In this document: piece after piece, positions 1-6,661 of the stretch
Position numbering within the stretch: the stretch's first letter is position 1
Layout: every line of letters begins with the position of its first letter
Origin: JAJRAL01 sp050015815
GTDB taxonomy: Archaea; Thermoplasmatota; Thermoplasmata; Methanomassiliicoccales; UBA472
Reading direction: 5' to 3'
Length of the DNA stretch: 24,757 nucleotides
NCBI GenBank assembly: GCA_050015815.1
Contig: JBEKAR010000003.1
Location: 1 to 24,757, forward strand
Position numbers and translations under genes: made by a program
The notes under the pieces: model-generated
What the model was told of the DNA's origin: nothing
Seen by the model: the letters and a program-made list of their open reading frames with translations, nothing else
Databases searched by the model: none

Positions 1-479
1 CCCTCGAAGATCTTCATCACCAGTGCCCCGTTCTTCCTGAGCGTCCTCTCCGCGAACTCGAGGGCGTGCTCGCAGAGGTCGACCGATCGCGCGTGGTCCA
101 TCGAGTAGCTGCCGGAGATGTTCGGCGACATGTCCGATAGCACGACGTCCACCTTCTCCTCGGGCAGGAGCTCCAGGACGTCGGTCACGGTGTCGTCCTT
201 CCGCATGTCCCCCTGGACGGTGATGACGCCATCGATCGGCTCGATGGGCTGCAAATCGACCCCGATAACTCTTCCTTTCGGTCCCACCCTCTCCGCCGCC
301 ACCTGGAGCCATCCTCCAGGTGCTGCCCCTAGGTCCGTCACGACCGCCCCCGGGCGCAGTAGATGAAACTTGTCATCGATCTGAATGAGCTTGAACGATG
401 CTCGGCTTCGGTAGTCCAATTGTTTCGCCTTCTTGTAGTACGGGTCACGCCGGCGATCCGCCAGCCATCTCTCAGACAC
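1..479 (-). CDS. rlmE: RlmE/FtsJ-family 23S rRNA 2'-O-ribose methyltransferase, 5' part (partial)
   Basis: S-adenosylmethionine-dependent 2'-O-methyltransferase of the RrmJ/RlmE (FtsJ) family, which methylates a ribose of large-subunit rRNA in the assembling ribosome. The N-terminal part carries the family signature: an RRRDPYYKKAK basic stretch, then a DYRSRASFKL segment whose lysine (about residue 27) is the expected first catalytic Lys of the K-D-K-E set. Then come the SAM-binding DLGAAPGGW motif (about residues 45-53), the acidic IGVDLQPI strand and VDVVLSDMSPN, with the catalytic Asp. The reading frame runs off the left edge, so the C-terminus with the last catalytic Lys/Glu is not seen. 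I chose the GTG at 479-477 because a TGA stop lies just upstream in frame and a TATA-like box sits about 28 bases upstream, which suits a leaderless transcript. It is divergent from purM. Confidence 0.92.
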   Translation of the reverse strand, partial: MSERWLADRRRDPYYKKAKQLDYRSRASFKLIQIDDKFHLLRPGAVVTDLGAAPGGWLQVAAERVGPKGRVIGVDLQPIEPIDGVITVQGDMRKDDTVTDVLELLPEEKVDVVLSDMSPNISGSYSMDHARSVDLCEHALEFAERTLRKNGALVMKIFE

Positions 480-502
480 ATGTCACGGATTTTGCCCCCT
501 CC

Positions 503-516
503 AGATAAACCTTTGC
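503..516 (-). promoter_or_regulatory. TATA-like box of the rlmE gene
   Basis: On the minus strand an AAAGGTTTATC element is centred near 507, about 28 bases before the GTG start at 479. That is the usual archaeal TATA-to-transcription-start distance, so the mRNA is probably leaderless. Motif and spacing only. Confidence 0.45.
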
Positions 517-555
517 AGAGGCGGAAGCGGGAGGGCCCGTTCCCCAGCGGAGCGA

Positions 556-567
556 AGCTTATTTCCG
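556..567 (+). promoter_or_regulatory. weak TATA-like box of purM
   Basis: An AGCTTATTTCC element is centred near 561, about 36 bases upstream of the purM ATG at 597, in the 117-base divergent gap between rlmE and purM. It is a weak match, and no clear Shine-Dalgarno lies between it and the ATG. Confidence 0.3.
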
Positions 568-596
568 CTTCTCGGGCCTACGCCATTCCGACCAAT

Positions 597-1622
597 ATGG
601 CCAAGTCGCACATGACCTACGCGAAGGCGGGAGTGGACATCGATGCGAAGTCGCTCGCCATCGACGCGCTTGTCGGCCGACTGAAGTACCGGCGGAGGGG
701 CCGGGGCAGGGACATGAAGGTCAGGGGTCAGTTCACCTCGCTCATCGATTTCGGGGACGTCGCCCTCACGCTCTGCACCGACGGTGTCGGGACGAAGCTG
801 CTCGTCGCCAAGGCGCTGGGCAAGTGGGACACTGTCGGCATCGACTGCATGGCCATGAACGTCAATGACACCATCTGCGTTGGCGCGGAACCATTCGCCT
901 TCGTCGACTACATCGCGCTTGACAAGCCGGACCCCGTGGTCACAGAGCAGATCGGAATAGGTCTCGACGAGGGCTCGAGGCTGGCGAACGTCGACCTGGT
1001 CGGCGGAGAGATCGCGGTCTTGCCAGAGATGGTGAAGGGGCTCGACCTCTCGGGCACTTGCCTAGGCTTCGTTGGCAAGAAGAAGTACGTGGATGGGTCG
1101 AAGATCAAGGTCGGCGACGCCATCATCGGCCTTCCTTCATCTGGCATACACTCCAATGGCCTGAGCCTGGCGCGCAAGGTCCTCAAAGCCAACAAGATCG
1201 ATTTCCACGAACGCATCCCGAGGCTCGGCAAGAGCGTCGGTATGGAACTGCTCCGGCCGACGACGATCTACGTAAGGCCGATCGTCAAGATGCTCAAGAA
1301 GTGCGAGGTGACCGGCATGGTGGATGTGACCGGGGGCGGTCTGCGCAACTTCGTCAGGCTGAAGGAAGGCGTGAAGTTCGAGATCGACGAACCGCTTCCA
1401 CCGCAGCCCATATTCGAGATACTTCAGGAGCTCGGGGGCCTCGAGCTGAAGGAGATGTACCAGACTTTCAACATGGGCATGGGCTTCGGGATCGTCTGCT
1501 GTGAGTCCGAGGCAAAGTTGGTCGTCAAGGCGCTCGGGGGCGGGGCAAGGGTCGTCGGCCATGTGACGAAGGGCGAAGGCGTGTCCTGCAAGCCGCTAGG
1601 CATTAGCTACGGGGAGTACTGA
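597..1622 (+). CDS. purM: Phosphoribosylformylglycinamidine cyclo-ligase (AIR synthetase)
   Basis: ATP-dependent cyclisation of FGAM to aminoimidazole ribonucleotide, step 5 of de novo purine synthesis, in the cytoplasm. The 341-residue length is normal for PurM. Family landmarks: the MTYAKAGVDID start, CTDGVGTKLLVAKAL with the TDGVGTK nucleotide motif at residues 61-67, DCMAMNVND at 83-91, the VGGEIAVLPEMV loop at 135-146, SSGIHSNGLSLAR in the middle and DVTGGGL towards the C-terminal domain. The open frame extends 78 codons further upstream, but that part overlaps the rlmE start region and has no PurM-like sequence, so I place the start at the ATG at 597 (the ATG at 612 is also possible). 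The loop that commonly reads GGETAE reads GGEIAV here. The gene is monocistronic and convergent with the downstream SPOUT-like gene. Confidence 0.96.
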   Translation: MAKSHMTYAKAGVDIDAKSLAIDALVGRLKYRRRGRGRDMKVRGQFTSLIDFGDVALTLCTDGVGTKLLVAKALGKWDTVGIDCMAMNVNDTICVGAEPFAFVDYIALDKPDPVVTEQIGIGLDEGSRLANVDLVGGEIAVLPEMVKGLDLSGTCLGFVGKKKYVDGSKIKVGDAIIGLPSSGIHSNGLSLARKVLKANKIDFHERIPRLGKSVGMELLRPTTIYVRPIVKMLKKCEVTGMVDVTGGGLRNFVRLKEGVKFEIDEPLPPQPIFEILQELGGLELKEMYQTFNMGMGFGIVCCESEAKLVVKALGGGARVVGHVTKGEGVSCKPLGISYGEY

Positions 1623-1646
1623 CTCTCGCGTCCGATCAAGCCCATC

Positions 1647-1671
1647 GTGATGTGTGGATTGAATACATCAC
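1647..1671. other. inverted repeat in the purM / SPOUT-like convergent gap
   Basis: The arms 1647-1655 and 1663-1671 can form a 9-bp stem (one G-U pair) with a 7-base loop, 25 bases after the purM stop. It lies in the 172-base gap (1623-1794) between convergent genes, where I see no open frame or other element. It could act as an mRNA 3'-end structure or a bidirectional termination aid, but no long T tract accompanies it. Confidence 0.35.
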
Positions 1672-1794
1672 ATATTCGGCGCGAGCGAGCCGGCGGCGGA
1701 GTGCTTGATACTCCAGCCCGGACCGCAAGAAAGGTGATGCCATAACAATGGCCAGCAGATCCGAAGTTCGACATCTTTGCACCGGGGCTCTTCA

Positions 1795-2409
1795 TCATTT
1801 GGGCTCGTATGTCCGCCGTGATGCCTGTGACTTGGCCCCGTATTCGCCGATTCCAATTGGCGCCCCGCGCCTCATCGCATGAGCAATGACCGCCACAACG
1901 GCTCCCAACGCGGTGCATGTCTCTAGCGAGTAACCGCCGAAAGTAATGTCCAGGTGGCGTTCAGCGACCTCGGACAGCTCCCTGGGCACACCCTTCGGAC
2001 CGGTGCCAAACACGAAGACGAGGCCCTGTCCGTTGACCAGCAAACTCGACGCCTCCTCGACGCCCAACCGCTTCTTCTCGTCGACGTTGCACGTCGTCAG
2101 AACGAACCTCCCTAGCTGAGGCGGAAGCCCCTTCTTCATGTAGGGGAACGTCGAGAACCGCCCCTTCGCGGTGATCTCCTTCAGATAGGAGCCGTCCTCA
2201 CCGATTGACGTTGTGGTCGCGACCCAATCGGCGATCTCCTGCGGCGTGGTCAGCTCTTGCGGGAACGGAAAGCCGAACGTGGCGAGGTTGAAGTCAAAGG
2301 CTAAAGCGAGTGGTCCCGCTCTCGCGAGAATCCGTCTGTGCGCCTCGCGGAAGGCCTTCGGGTCGTACGAGTTCCAAAGTGCGATCGTAGCGCGGCCGGT
2401 TCTTGCCAT
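1795..2409 (-). CDS. SPOUT-like archaeal protein (DUF531-type), possible RNA methyltransferase
   Basis: A 204-residue soluble protein resembling the archaeal DUF531 family; the assignment is from remembered sequence character, not a search. The C-terminal half looks like a SPOUT (trefoil-knot) methyltransferase: a hydrophobic strand ending in FGTGPKGVP (residues 134-142), then a YSLETCTALGAVVAVIAHAM segment (160-179). These are comparable to the SPOUT G-x-G-x-x-G-x-P loop and the SLN-type loop before the final helix that forms the SAM-binding knot. The N-terminal part (IALWNSYDPKAFREAHRRIL, then LALAFDFNLATFGFPF) is unassigned. The stop is doubled (TGATGA). A GGTGA Shine-Dalgarno lies just before the ATG. 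It starts 40 bases after the DHS-like stop, so the two are probably co-transcribed. If catalytic, the substrate would be an RNA; this is inference. Confidence 0.7.
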   Translation of the reverse strand: MARTGRATIALWNSYDPKAFREAHRRILARAGPLALAFDFNLATFGFPFPQELTTPQEIADWVATTTSIGEDGSYLKEITAKGRFSTFPYMKKGLPPQLGRFVLTTCNVDEKKRLGVEEASSLLVNGQGLVFVFGTGPKGVPRELSEVAERHLDITFGGYSLETCTALGAVVAVIAHAMRRGAPIGIGEYGAKSQASRRTYEPK

Positions 2410-2449
2410 AGTTCACCAGAATAGAAGATGAAAGGGGGTAAAGAGTTTC

Positions 2450-3514
2450 TCACTTGGTTTTCAGCGGCACCTGTTTGATTCCTTCGAGCATGTCGCCGTT
2501 CCAGTTGTACTTCAGCCGCTTCCTCCCCTTCCACAATCCCTTCTGGAGGATGTAGCCGGTGACCAGGCTGAGGCCAATCGATGCCTCCACGTAGGCGACA
2601 GACTTCGTCGCGTTGCGGTTGATCTTGCCCCAGGACTGCGCCTCCTCGAAGGTGCAGCCGGAGAGCCCACCCCACTGCGGCGCGTCCATCGTTATCTGTA
2701 CCGCGTAGTGGTGGCCGCCTTTGTCGTAGCCGAGCGTCTCAGCGATAACTTCGGTCTGCTGGATGTAGTTCTTCGGCACGCCGCCGCCGACGTAGACCAC
2801 ACCGGTCTTGTCCGACTTGATCTTTATCTGCGCCAGCTCCCAGTTGTCCCGGATCGGATCGATGCGCATGAACTCCTCGCTCTTCTTTCTGCGCTCGGCG
2901 TAGAGGCCAGTGAGCCCGATGCCGATCGAGGAGTCGTTCAGCGCCGGAACGAAGACGGGCACGCCGAACTTATACGCGGTGCCCAGGATCGAGTTGGTGT
3001 CCTTGGCGCAATGCGAGCCGAGGATCTGCATGAACTCTCGGCTGGAGTATCCGCGTGGCTCGAGCTCTCCCGCGATCTTGCCGATGACCGCGTCGGTCTC
3101 GCGGAACTTGTTCTCGTCGACTAGCGTGTCGTAGATCCTGTCGATGAAGAACTCGCGCAGCTTGAGGTCGTCGACCAGGGGCGAGGTCTTGTAGTGGCTG
3201 TAGCCCCGCGCCTGATAGAAGTCCTGGTATGGGATTGCGCCAATCGTGACGACCGCATCGACCACGCCATAGCGGATCAGATCAGCGATGACCTTCCTCA
3301 GCCCGGCCGCGACGAGCGGTCCGGCGAGCCCGAGGATGATGGTCGGGCGGGCCTCGTCCTTCATCGCGTTCTCCAGGGCCATCGCGCAGGTGGCGATGGA
3401 GCGGCTCTGCACCGAGCTGTCCTTGTACGCTTCAACCAGGTCGGCCACTGTTGTGATATTGTCGAAATCGATGGCCTTGACCTTCTCCTTTAGGATATCG
3501 GATTTCCGGACCAT
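2450..3514 (-). CDS. Deoxyhypusine synthase family protein (DHS-like subgroup)
   Basis: A 354-residue NAD-dependent enzyme of the deoxyhypusine synthase family. Canonical members move the aminobutyl group of spermidine to a lysine of aIF5A; related bacterial-type homologues act in polyamine metabolism. The catalytic lysine is present in EEAQSWGKI (K297), together with VYVGGGVPKNY (241-250), HHYAVQITMDAPQWGG and SPLVDDLKLRE. Some positions differ from canonical DHS: TIGAIPYQD (90-98) stands where the classical enzyme has a TAGGxEED-type motif, and PALNDSSIG (190-198) where it has PALTDGSLGD. These resemble the 'deoxyhypusine synthase-like' proteins of cyanobacteria and other bacteria. Family membership is certain; true deoxyhypusine synthase activity is not. 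The start is supported by a TATA-like box 29 bases upstream (leaderless). It heads an apparent pair with the SPOUT-like gene. Confidence 0.9.
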   Translation of the reverse strand: MVRKSDILKEKVKAIDFDNITTVADLVEAYKDSSVQSRSIATCAMALENAMKDEARPTIILGLAGPLVAAGLRKVIADLIRYGVVDAVVTIGAIPYQDFYQARGYSHYKTSPLVDDLKLREFFIDRIYDTLVDENKFRETDAVIGKIAGELEPRGYSSREFMQILGSHCAKDTNSILGTAYKFGVPVFVPALNDSSIGIGLTGLYAERRKKSEEFMRIDPIRDNWELAQIKIKSDKTGVVYVGGGVPKNYIQQTEVIAETLGYDKGGHHYAVQITMDAPQWGGLSGCTFEEAQSWGKINRNATKSVAYVEASIGLSLVTGYILQKGLWKGRKRLKYNWNGDMLEGIKQVPLKTK

Positions 3515-3536
3515 GATAACTAGCGAGAGTAATCTG

Positions 3537-3549
3537 ATTTTAGTATTTC
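3537..3549 (-). promoter_or_regulatory. TATA-like box of the DHS-like gene
   Basis: On the minus strand GAAATACTAAAAT is centred near 3543, about 29 bases before the ATG at 3514, in an AT-rich patch of the 69-base gap. The spacing suggests a leaderless mRNA. Confidence 0.5.
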
Positions 3550-3583
3550 CAGATTTGCCCTAAGGTGGCGGCCTGGGTCTGCA

Positions 3584-3757
3584 TCAGGCCTTCTGCTTCT
3601 CCGCCTTTTTCGGCCTCGAGCAGATCGCGTATAGGTCACCGTCGAAGAACACGTCGAGGTCGGGGTTCGCGTCCTGTATCTCCTTAATCTTGTTCAGGAC
3701 CTCCCGCAGCGTCAAGTCGCTCTTCTTGTCAATCTTGACGTGCACCCGCGTTTCCAT
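3584..3757 (-). CDS. Small conserved-looking protein of unknown function, 57 residues
   Basis: A short open frame that begins METRVHVKIDKKSDLTLREV and ends with a Lys-rich SRPKKAEKQKA tail. I do not recognise the family. Support for it being real: third-position G/C bias like the neighbouring genes, a compact predicted fold (beta strand RVHVKI, helix LTLREVLNKIKEIQ, then strands around LDVFFDGDLYAICS), and an AGGAG Shine-Dalgarno about 8 bases before the ATG. It lies immediately upstream of the DHS-like gene on the same strand, with a 69-base gap that holds that gene's own TATA-like box. The single Cys in AICSRP does not form a metal site. The basic tail would allow nucleic-acid or ribosome contact, but that is speculation. 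Confidence 0.72.
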   Translation of the reverse strand: METRVHVKIDKKSDLTLREVLNKIKEIQDANPDLDVFFDGDLYAICSRPKKAEKQKA

Positions 3758-3807
3758 GAAAACTGGCTCCTGGCAGCGACCGAATCCTTAGTAAGAACTT
3801 CTCCGGC

Positions 3808-3814
3808 ATATATA
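3808..3814. promoter_or_regulatory. palindromic TATA box between divergent genes
   Basis: ATATATA reads as a TATA element on both strands. On the plus strand it lies about 27 bases before the ATG at 3839 of the coiled-coil/KaiC-like gene, which is the spacing of a leaderless archaeal start. On the minus strand it is about 50 bases before the 57-residue gene at 3757, leaving room for that gene's Shine-Dalgarno. Confidence 0.55.
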
Positions 3815-3838
3815 CTCTCTTTCCGGCCTGCCGACCCG

Positions 3839-5869
3839 ATGCCAGCCTGGAAAGGCAATGCGGACATCCCGATCGCGGCGAAGGGCAATTGTTCGGACGT
3901 CGAACCCCGTGTCGAAATGTTGAAATATGATGCTGGCGAGTGGAGAGACATTCCGGGCAGGGGTTCGTCGTTGAGCAGGAAGGGGAAGGGATCGGAAGAG
4001 AATATCGGAGATGACCCTCCCCAAGCTGCTGCCAACGGAGAGAACGGCTCAGGTGAGAAGACCGAAGAGCTGCGAAGGTGGCTCAGCGGTGATAAATCGG
4101 GGCTTCTGGATTGGCTCAGTGAGGAAGGCGGGCAAGAGGCTGCGCAAGACGCCGGAGAGACCGCGCCGGAGTCCAAACGGATCGCAGAGATCCGCCGGAC
4201 GGCCGAGCTTCTGAAATCAGAGACGGAGCGCCTCAACGAGGCCTTGGCCGAGAGCAAGCGTGCCGGAGCGGGCCCATCCTCAGTGCTGGTCGCCGAACAG
4301 CTCAAGGGAGTTCTCGAGCTGCAGGACGAACTGAGGAAGCAGGTCGAGAACCTCGCTAAGATCGACAGCGAGCTCAGGGGAGACCTCGACGCCGCGCTCT
4401 CCTCGCTCCCGAAGAGCCAAGAGGAGATCGCGAGGAAGCAGGTCGAACTGAGGGAGAGGGAGATCCTCCTGGAAAGCAAGGAACAGGGCGCAGCGTTCCC
4501 AGCGGAGGGAGCCTCGAGCGAGGGAGCGGAGGGCCTGGAGCAGCGCTACAAGGCGGAGCTGCGGGAGAAGGAGGTCGAGTTCAAGGAGGTGGAGCGCGAG
4601 TACCGCTCCAAGATCGATTACCTCGCCGAGGAGCTGAAGACGAAGGGACTCGAGCTGCAGCAGTCGGACGAGGAATTGAAGATACTGCGCATGGGCGCGA
4701 ACGGGTCGACGAAGGTGGTGGAGGACCGCCTGAAGAGCCTGCAGGAGAAGGAGATGCGTGTCCTGCTCATGGACGAGGAGGTCGCCAGGCTCAAGATCGA
4801 GATCCGCGAGCGGGACGACGAGATGAAGAAGATCAAGGAGATACTCGGATACAAGGAACAGGAGCTACTTCGCCGGGAGGAGGACCTCGATTACCGCGAG
4901 AAGCTTCTCAACACCGAGCGGACGAGGTTCGACTCGGCGAAGAAGGAGGCGACTGGCATCGAGGAGGTCGAGCAGAAGAACCGCCTTGAGGGCCTGAAGG
5001 CAGAGGTGCAGCTCAAGGAGGAGGAGCTGCTCACTAAGGAGAAGTACCTGAACGCCAAGGCGGAGGAGCTGCGCCTGAGAGAGCAGGGCGTGATCGAGGA
5101 TGAGATCGTCAAGCGGGAGGGGGAGAGGGAGATCGAGGTCAAGGTGGCGAGGGCCAAGACCGGCAACCCGCGCTTCGACGACCTGCTGCTCGGCGGCATA
5201 CCGTTCGGCTCGAACATAATGATCCACGGACCTCCGTTCGTCGGCAAGGAGGTCATGATCGGCCAGTTCATCATGGAAGGGCTGAGGAAGGGCGTCCCGG
5301 CGATCTGGGTCATTACCGACAAAACGCCGAAGGACGTCAGGTTAGAGATGACGCCGATCATCTCCGGCTACGAGGAGTACGAGCGCATTGGCCTGGTGCG
5401 TTATGTCGACGCCTACTCGGTGAGCATGGGAGAGAGCGCGGACGATCCACACACCTCGTACGTCGCCGAGCCGACGGACCACGACAAGATAATGGAGGCG
5501 ACAGAGAAGATAGCGAAGGAGTTCAAGGAGAAGCATCGCTACTACCGCCTCGCCTTCCGCTCCCTCTCGACCCTCATCGCGTACTCCGACCCGAACACGG
5601 CGTTCCGCTTCCTCAGCCCGTTCTGCGGACGGCGCAAGAGGGATGGCGCCGTCTCCATGTACTCCATCGAGAAGGGGGTCCACGGCGAGCAGGAGATACA
5701 GATGCTCGGCTCGATCATGGACGGGATGGTCGACTTCAAGCTGGACCAGCTGAAGAACTACTTCTCGGTGCAGGGGGTCTGTGATGTGCAATCACGCTCA
5801 TACATCAGGTACACCGTCGGCAAGCACGGACTGAGCATCGGTTCGTTCTCGCTAGATCATATCAGGTGA
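3839..5869 (+). CDS. Coiled-coil protein fused to a degenerate KaiC/RecA-like domain
   Basis: A 676-residue cytoplasmic protein. Residues 1-110 are low-complexity and probably disordered. About 114-437 is a long, highly charged coiled coil with many Glu/Lys/Arg heptads. About 441-676 resembles KaiC/RecA-type ATPases, opening with the typical GNPRFDDLLLGGIPFGSN. The ATPase motifs are broken: Walker A reads GPPFVGKEV (Glu replaces Thr/Ser), the Glu pair after the next strand reads ITDKTPK, and the Walker B strand reads RLAFRSLST, with Arg where KaiC has the Mg-binding Asp. It is therefore probably a binding or scaffold pseudo-ATPase. The frame is open further upstream to 3740, but the ATG at 3839 lies 27 bases after a strong TATA box, so I use it (ATG 3917 is an alternative). 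It lies upstream of the type IV filament operon but is separated from it by two minus-strand genes. Function unknown. Confidence 0.85.
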   Translation: MPAWKGNADIPIAAKGNCSDVEPRVEMLKYDAGEWRDIPGRGSSLSRKGKGSEENIGDDPPQAAANGENGSGEKTEELRRWLSGDKSGLLDWLSEEGGQEAAQDAGETAPESKRIAEIRRTAELLKSETERLNEALAESKRAGAGPSSVLVAEQLKGVLELQDELRKQVENLAKIDSELRGDLDAALSSLPKSQEEIARKQVELREREILLESKEQGAAFPAEGASSEGAEGLEQRYKAELREKEVEFKEVEREYRSKIDYLAEELKTKGLELQQSDEELKILRMGANGSTKVVEDRLKSLQEKEMRVLLMDEEVARLKIEIRERDDEMKKIKEILGYKEQELLRREEDLDYREKLLNTERTRFDSAKKEATGIEEVEQKNRLEGLKAEVQLKEEELLTKEKYLNAKAEELRLREQGVIEDEIVKREGEREIEVKVARAKTGNPRFDDLLLGGIPFGSNIMIHGPPFVGKEVMIGQFIMEGLRKGVPAIWVITDKTPKDVRLEMTPIISGYEEYERIGLVRYVDAYSVSMGESADDPHTSYVAEPTDHDKIMEATEKIAKEFKEKHRYYRLAFRSLSTLIAYSDPNTAFRFLSPFCGRRKRDGAVSMYSIEKGVHGEQEIQMLGSIMDGMVDFKLDQLKNYFSVQGVCDVQSRSYIRYTVGKHGLSIGSFSLDHIR

Positions 5870-5917
5870 GTCGAAGAGACGAATTCAGAGAAATGAACCG
5901 AAGCGACCGCGGAGAGA

Positions 5918-6343
5918 TCAGGCCACTTCGACGCCGCTCGACTCGCCCGGCTTCTTCTGGGGCTGTTGCACGTTGATGCGTGGCATCGGCACAGGTGGCG
6001 GCAAGCGCAGGTCGCGTGCGATGAGGAGCGCGGTCGGGATGCAGTTCGGGACGACGGTGTTGTGCACCAGGTTCGCCGCCTCGGGCGGCATTGAGTTCTG
6101 GCGCTGCCACTCGGCGACCACGCCTGGCGCCTCGGCAAGAACGAGCTGCCCCTCGATCTTGATGTATCCGAGGCCGACGTAGTTCGCGGTGAACCTGAAA
6201 TCGACCGCGACCGAATCGTCCGGCAGCCCGGTAATCTGGGTCACGGTGCTGTTGTGGTCGATGCGGATGTTGTTCAGCTTCTCTCCTTGCTTCGCGAACC
6301 GCTTCGCCTCAATCCCCGTCATCTCGAAGCTTTTGATCTGCAT
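5918..6343 (-). CDS. Small archaeal protein, possibly SecB-like
   Basis: A 141-residue soluble protein that I do not firmly recognise. The pattern is alternating beta strands (SFEMTGIEAKRF, then SVAVDFRFTANYVGLGYIKI, then EGQLVLAEAP), an amphipathic helix over EAANLVHNTVVPNCIPTALL, and a proline-rich end, LRLPPPVPMPRINVQQ. The order and the closing helix plus LPP-type tail recall the SecB export-chaperone fold, where the last helix is followed by a G-F-P-P-L-x-L-x-P-I-N-F-type segment. This is fold resemblance only. The start is the ATG at 6343, 5 bases after AGGTGG; the frame stays open to a GTG at 6352, but that GTG lies inside the Shine-Dalgarno. It sits 69 bases downstream of tRNA-Phe on the same strand and could be read through from the tRNA promoter. 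Confidence 0.75.
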   Translation of the reverse strand: MQIKSFEMTGIEAKRFAKQGEKLNNIRIDHNSTVTQITGLPDDSVAVDFRFTANYVGLGYIKIEGQLVLAEAPGVVAEWQRQNSMPPEAANLVHNTVVPNCIPTALLIARDLRLPPPVPMPRINVQQPQKKPGESSGVEVA

Positions 6344-6412
6344 TTCCGCCACCTAATCAGGCCCTGCGTTAATAGAACTTACCCACCTTACGGCCCGGTG
6401 AAAGAACTAGAG

Positions 6413-6485
6413 TGCCGCAGGCCGGACTCGAACCAGCGACTTCAAGATCTTCAGTCTTGCACTCTCCCAGCTGAGTTACTGCGGC
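6413..6485 (-). tRNA. tRNA-Phe (GAA)
   Basis: A 73-base cloverleaf on the minus strand. The acceptor stem GCCGCAG pairs perfectly with CTGCGGC, followed by discriminator A. The anticodon stem CAAGA/TCTTG encloses loop CTGAAGA, giving anticodon GAA (6450-6452) for phenylalanine. The T arm is GCTGG-TTCGAGT-CCGGC, and the D arm contains AGCTGGGAGAG. No intron is present and CCA is not encoded, as usual in many archaea. A TATA box sits at the right distance upstream. Confidence 0.96.
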
Positions 6486-6511
6486 GCGCCTACCGGACAA
6501 GGCGAAGACGT

Positions 6512-6520
6512 CTAATATAC
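6512..6520 (-). promoter_or_regulatory. TATA box of tRNA-Phe
   Basis: AAAGTATATTAG on the minus strand, centred near 6516, is about 31 bases from the mature tRNA 5' end. This predicts transcription start a few bases before the tRNA. Confidence 0.65.
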
Positions 6521-6661
6521 TTTGTTGGGTTCCGAGTTCGCCAGGTCAGACGGGCGCCCTGTGACGTCCGTCTAGGTCCGCTTCAACCGTGATGCGGGAC
6601 AAGGGCATCAATGAGCCTGCTTTTTTCAACATTTTCAGACACAGCCAGCAAGCCCAACATG

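Noticed and set aside
363..596. Upstream open extension of the purM frame (78 codons)
   Set aside because: It overlaps the rlmE 5' region on the other strand, contains no PurM-like sequence, and lies before the predicted purM promoter start. The ATG at 597 begins the family-like protein.
1750..1800. Possible C/D box guide RNA (ATGATGA on the minus strand)
   Set aside because: The apparent C box is made by the doubled stop codon of the SPOUT-like gene, and no D/D' boxes at proper spacing follow.
3740..3838. Longer N-terminus for the coiled-coil/KaiC-like protein
   Set aside because: It would start upstream of the TATA box at 3808-3814 and overlap the start of the 57-residue gene. The leaderless ATG at 3839 fits better.
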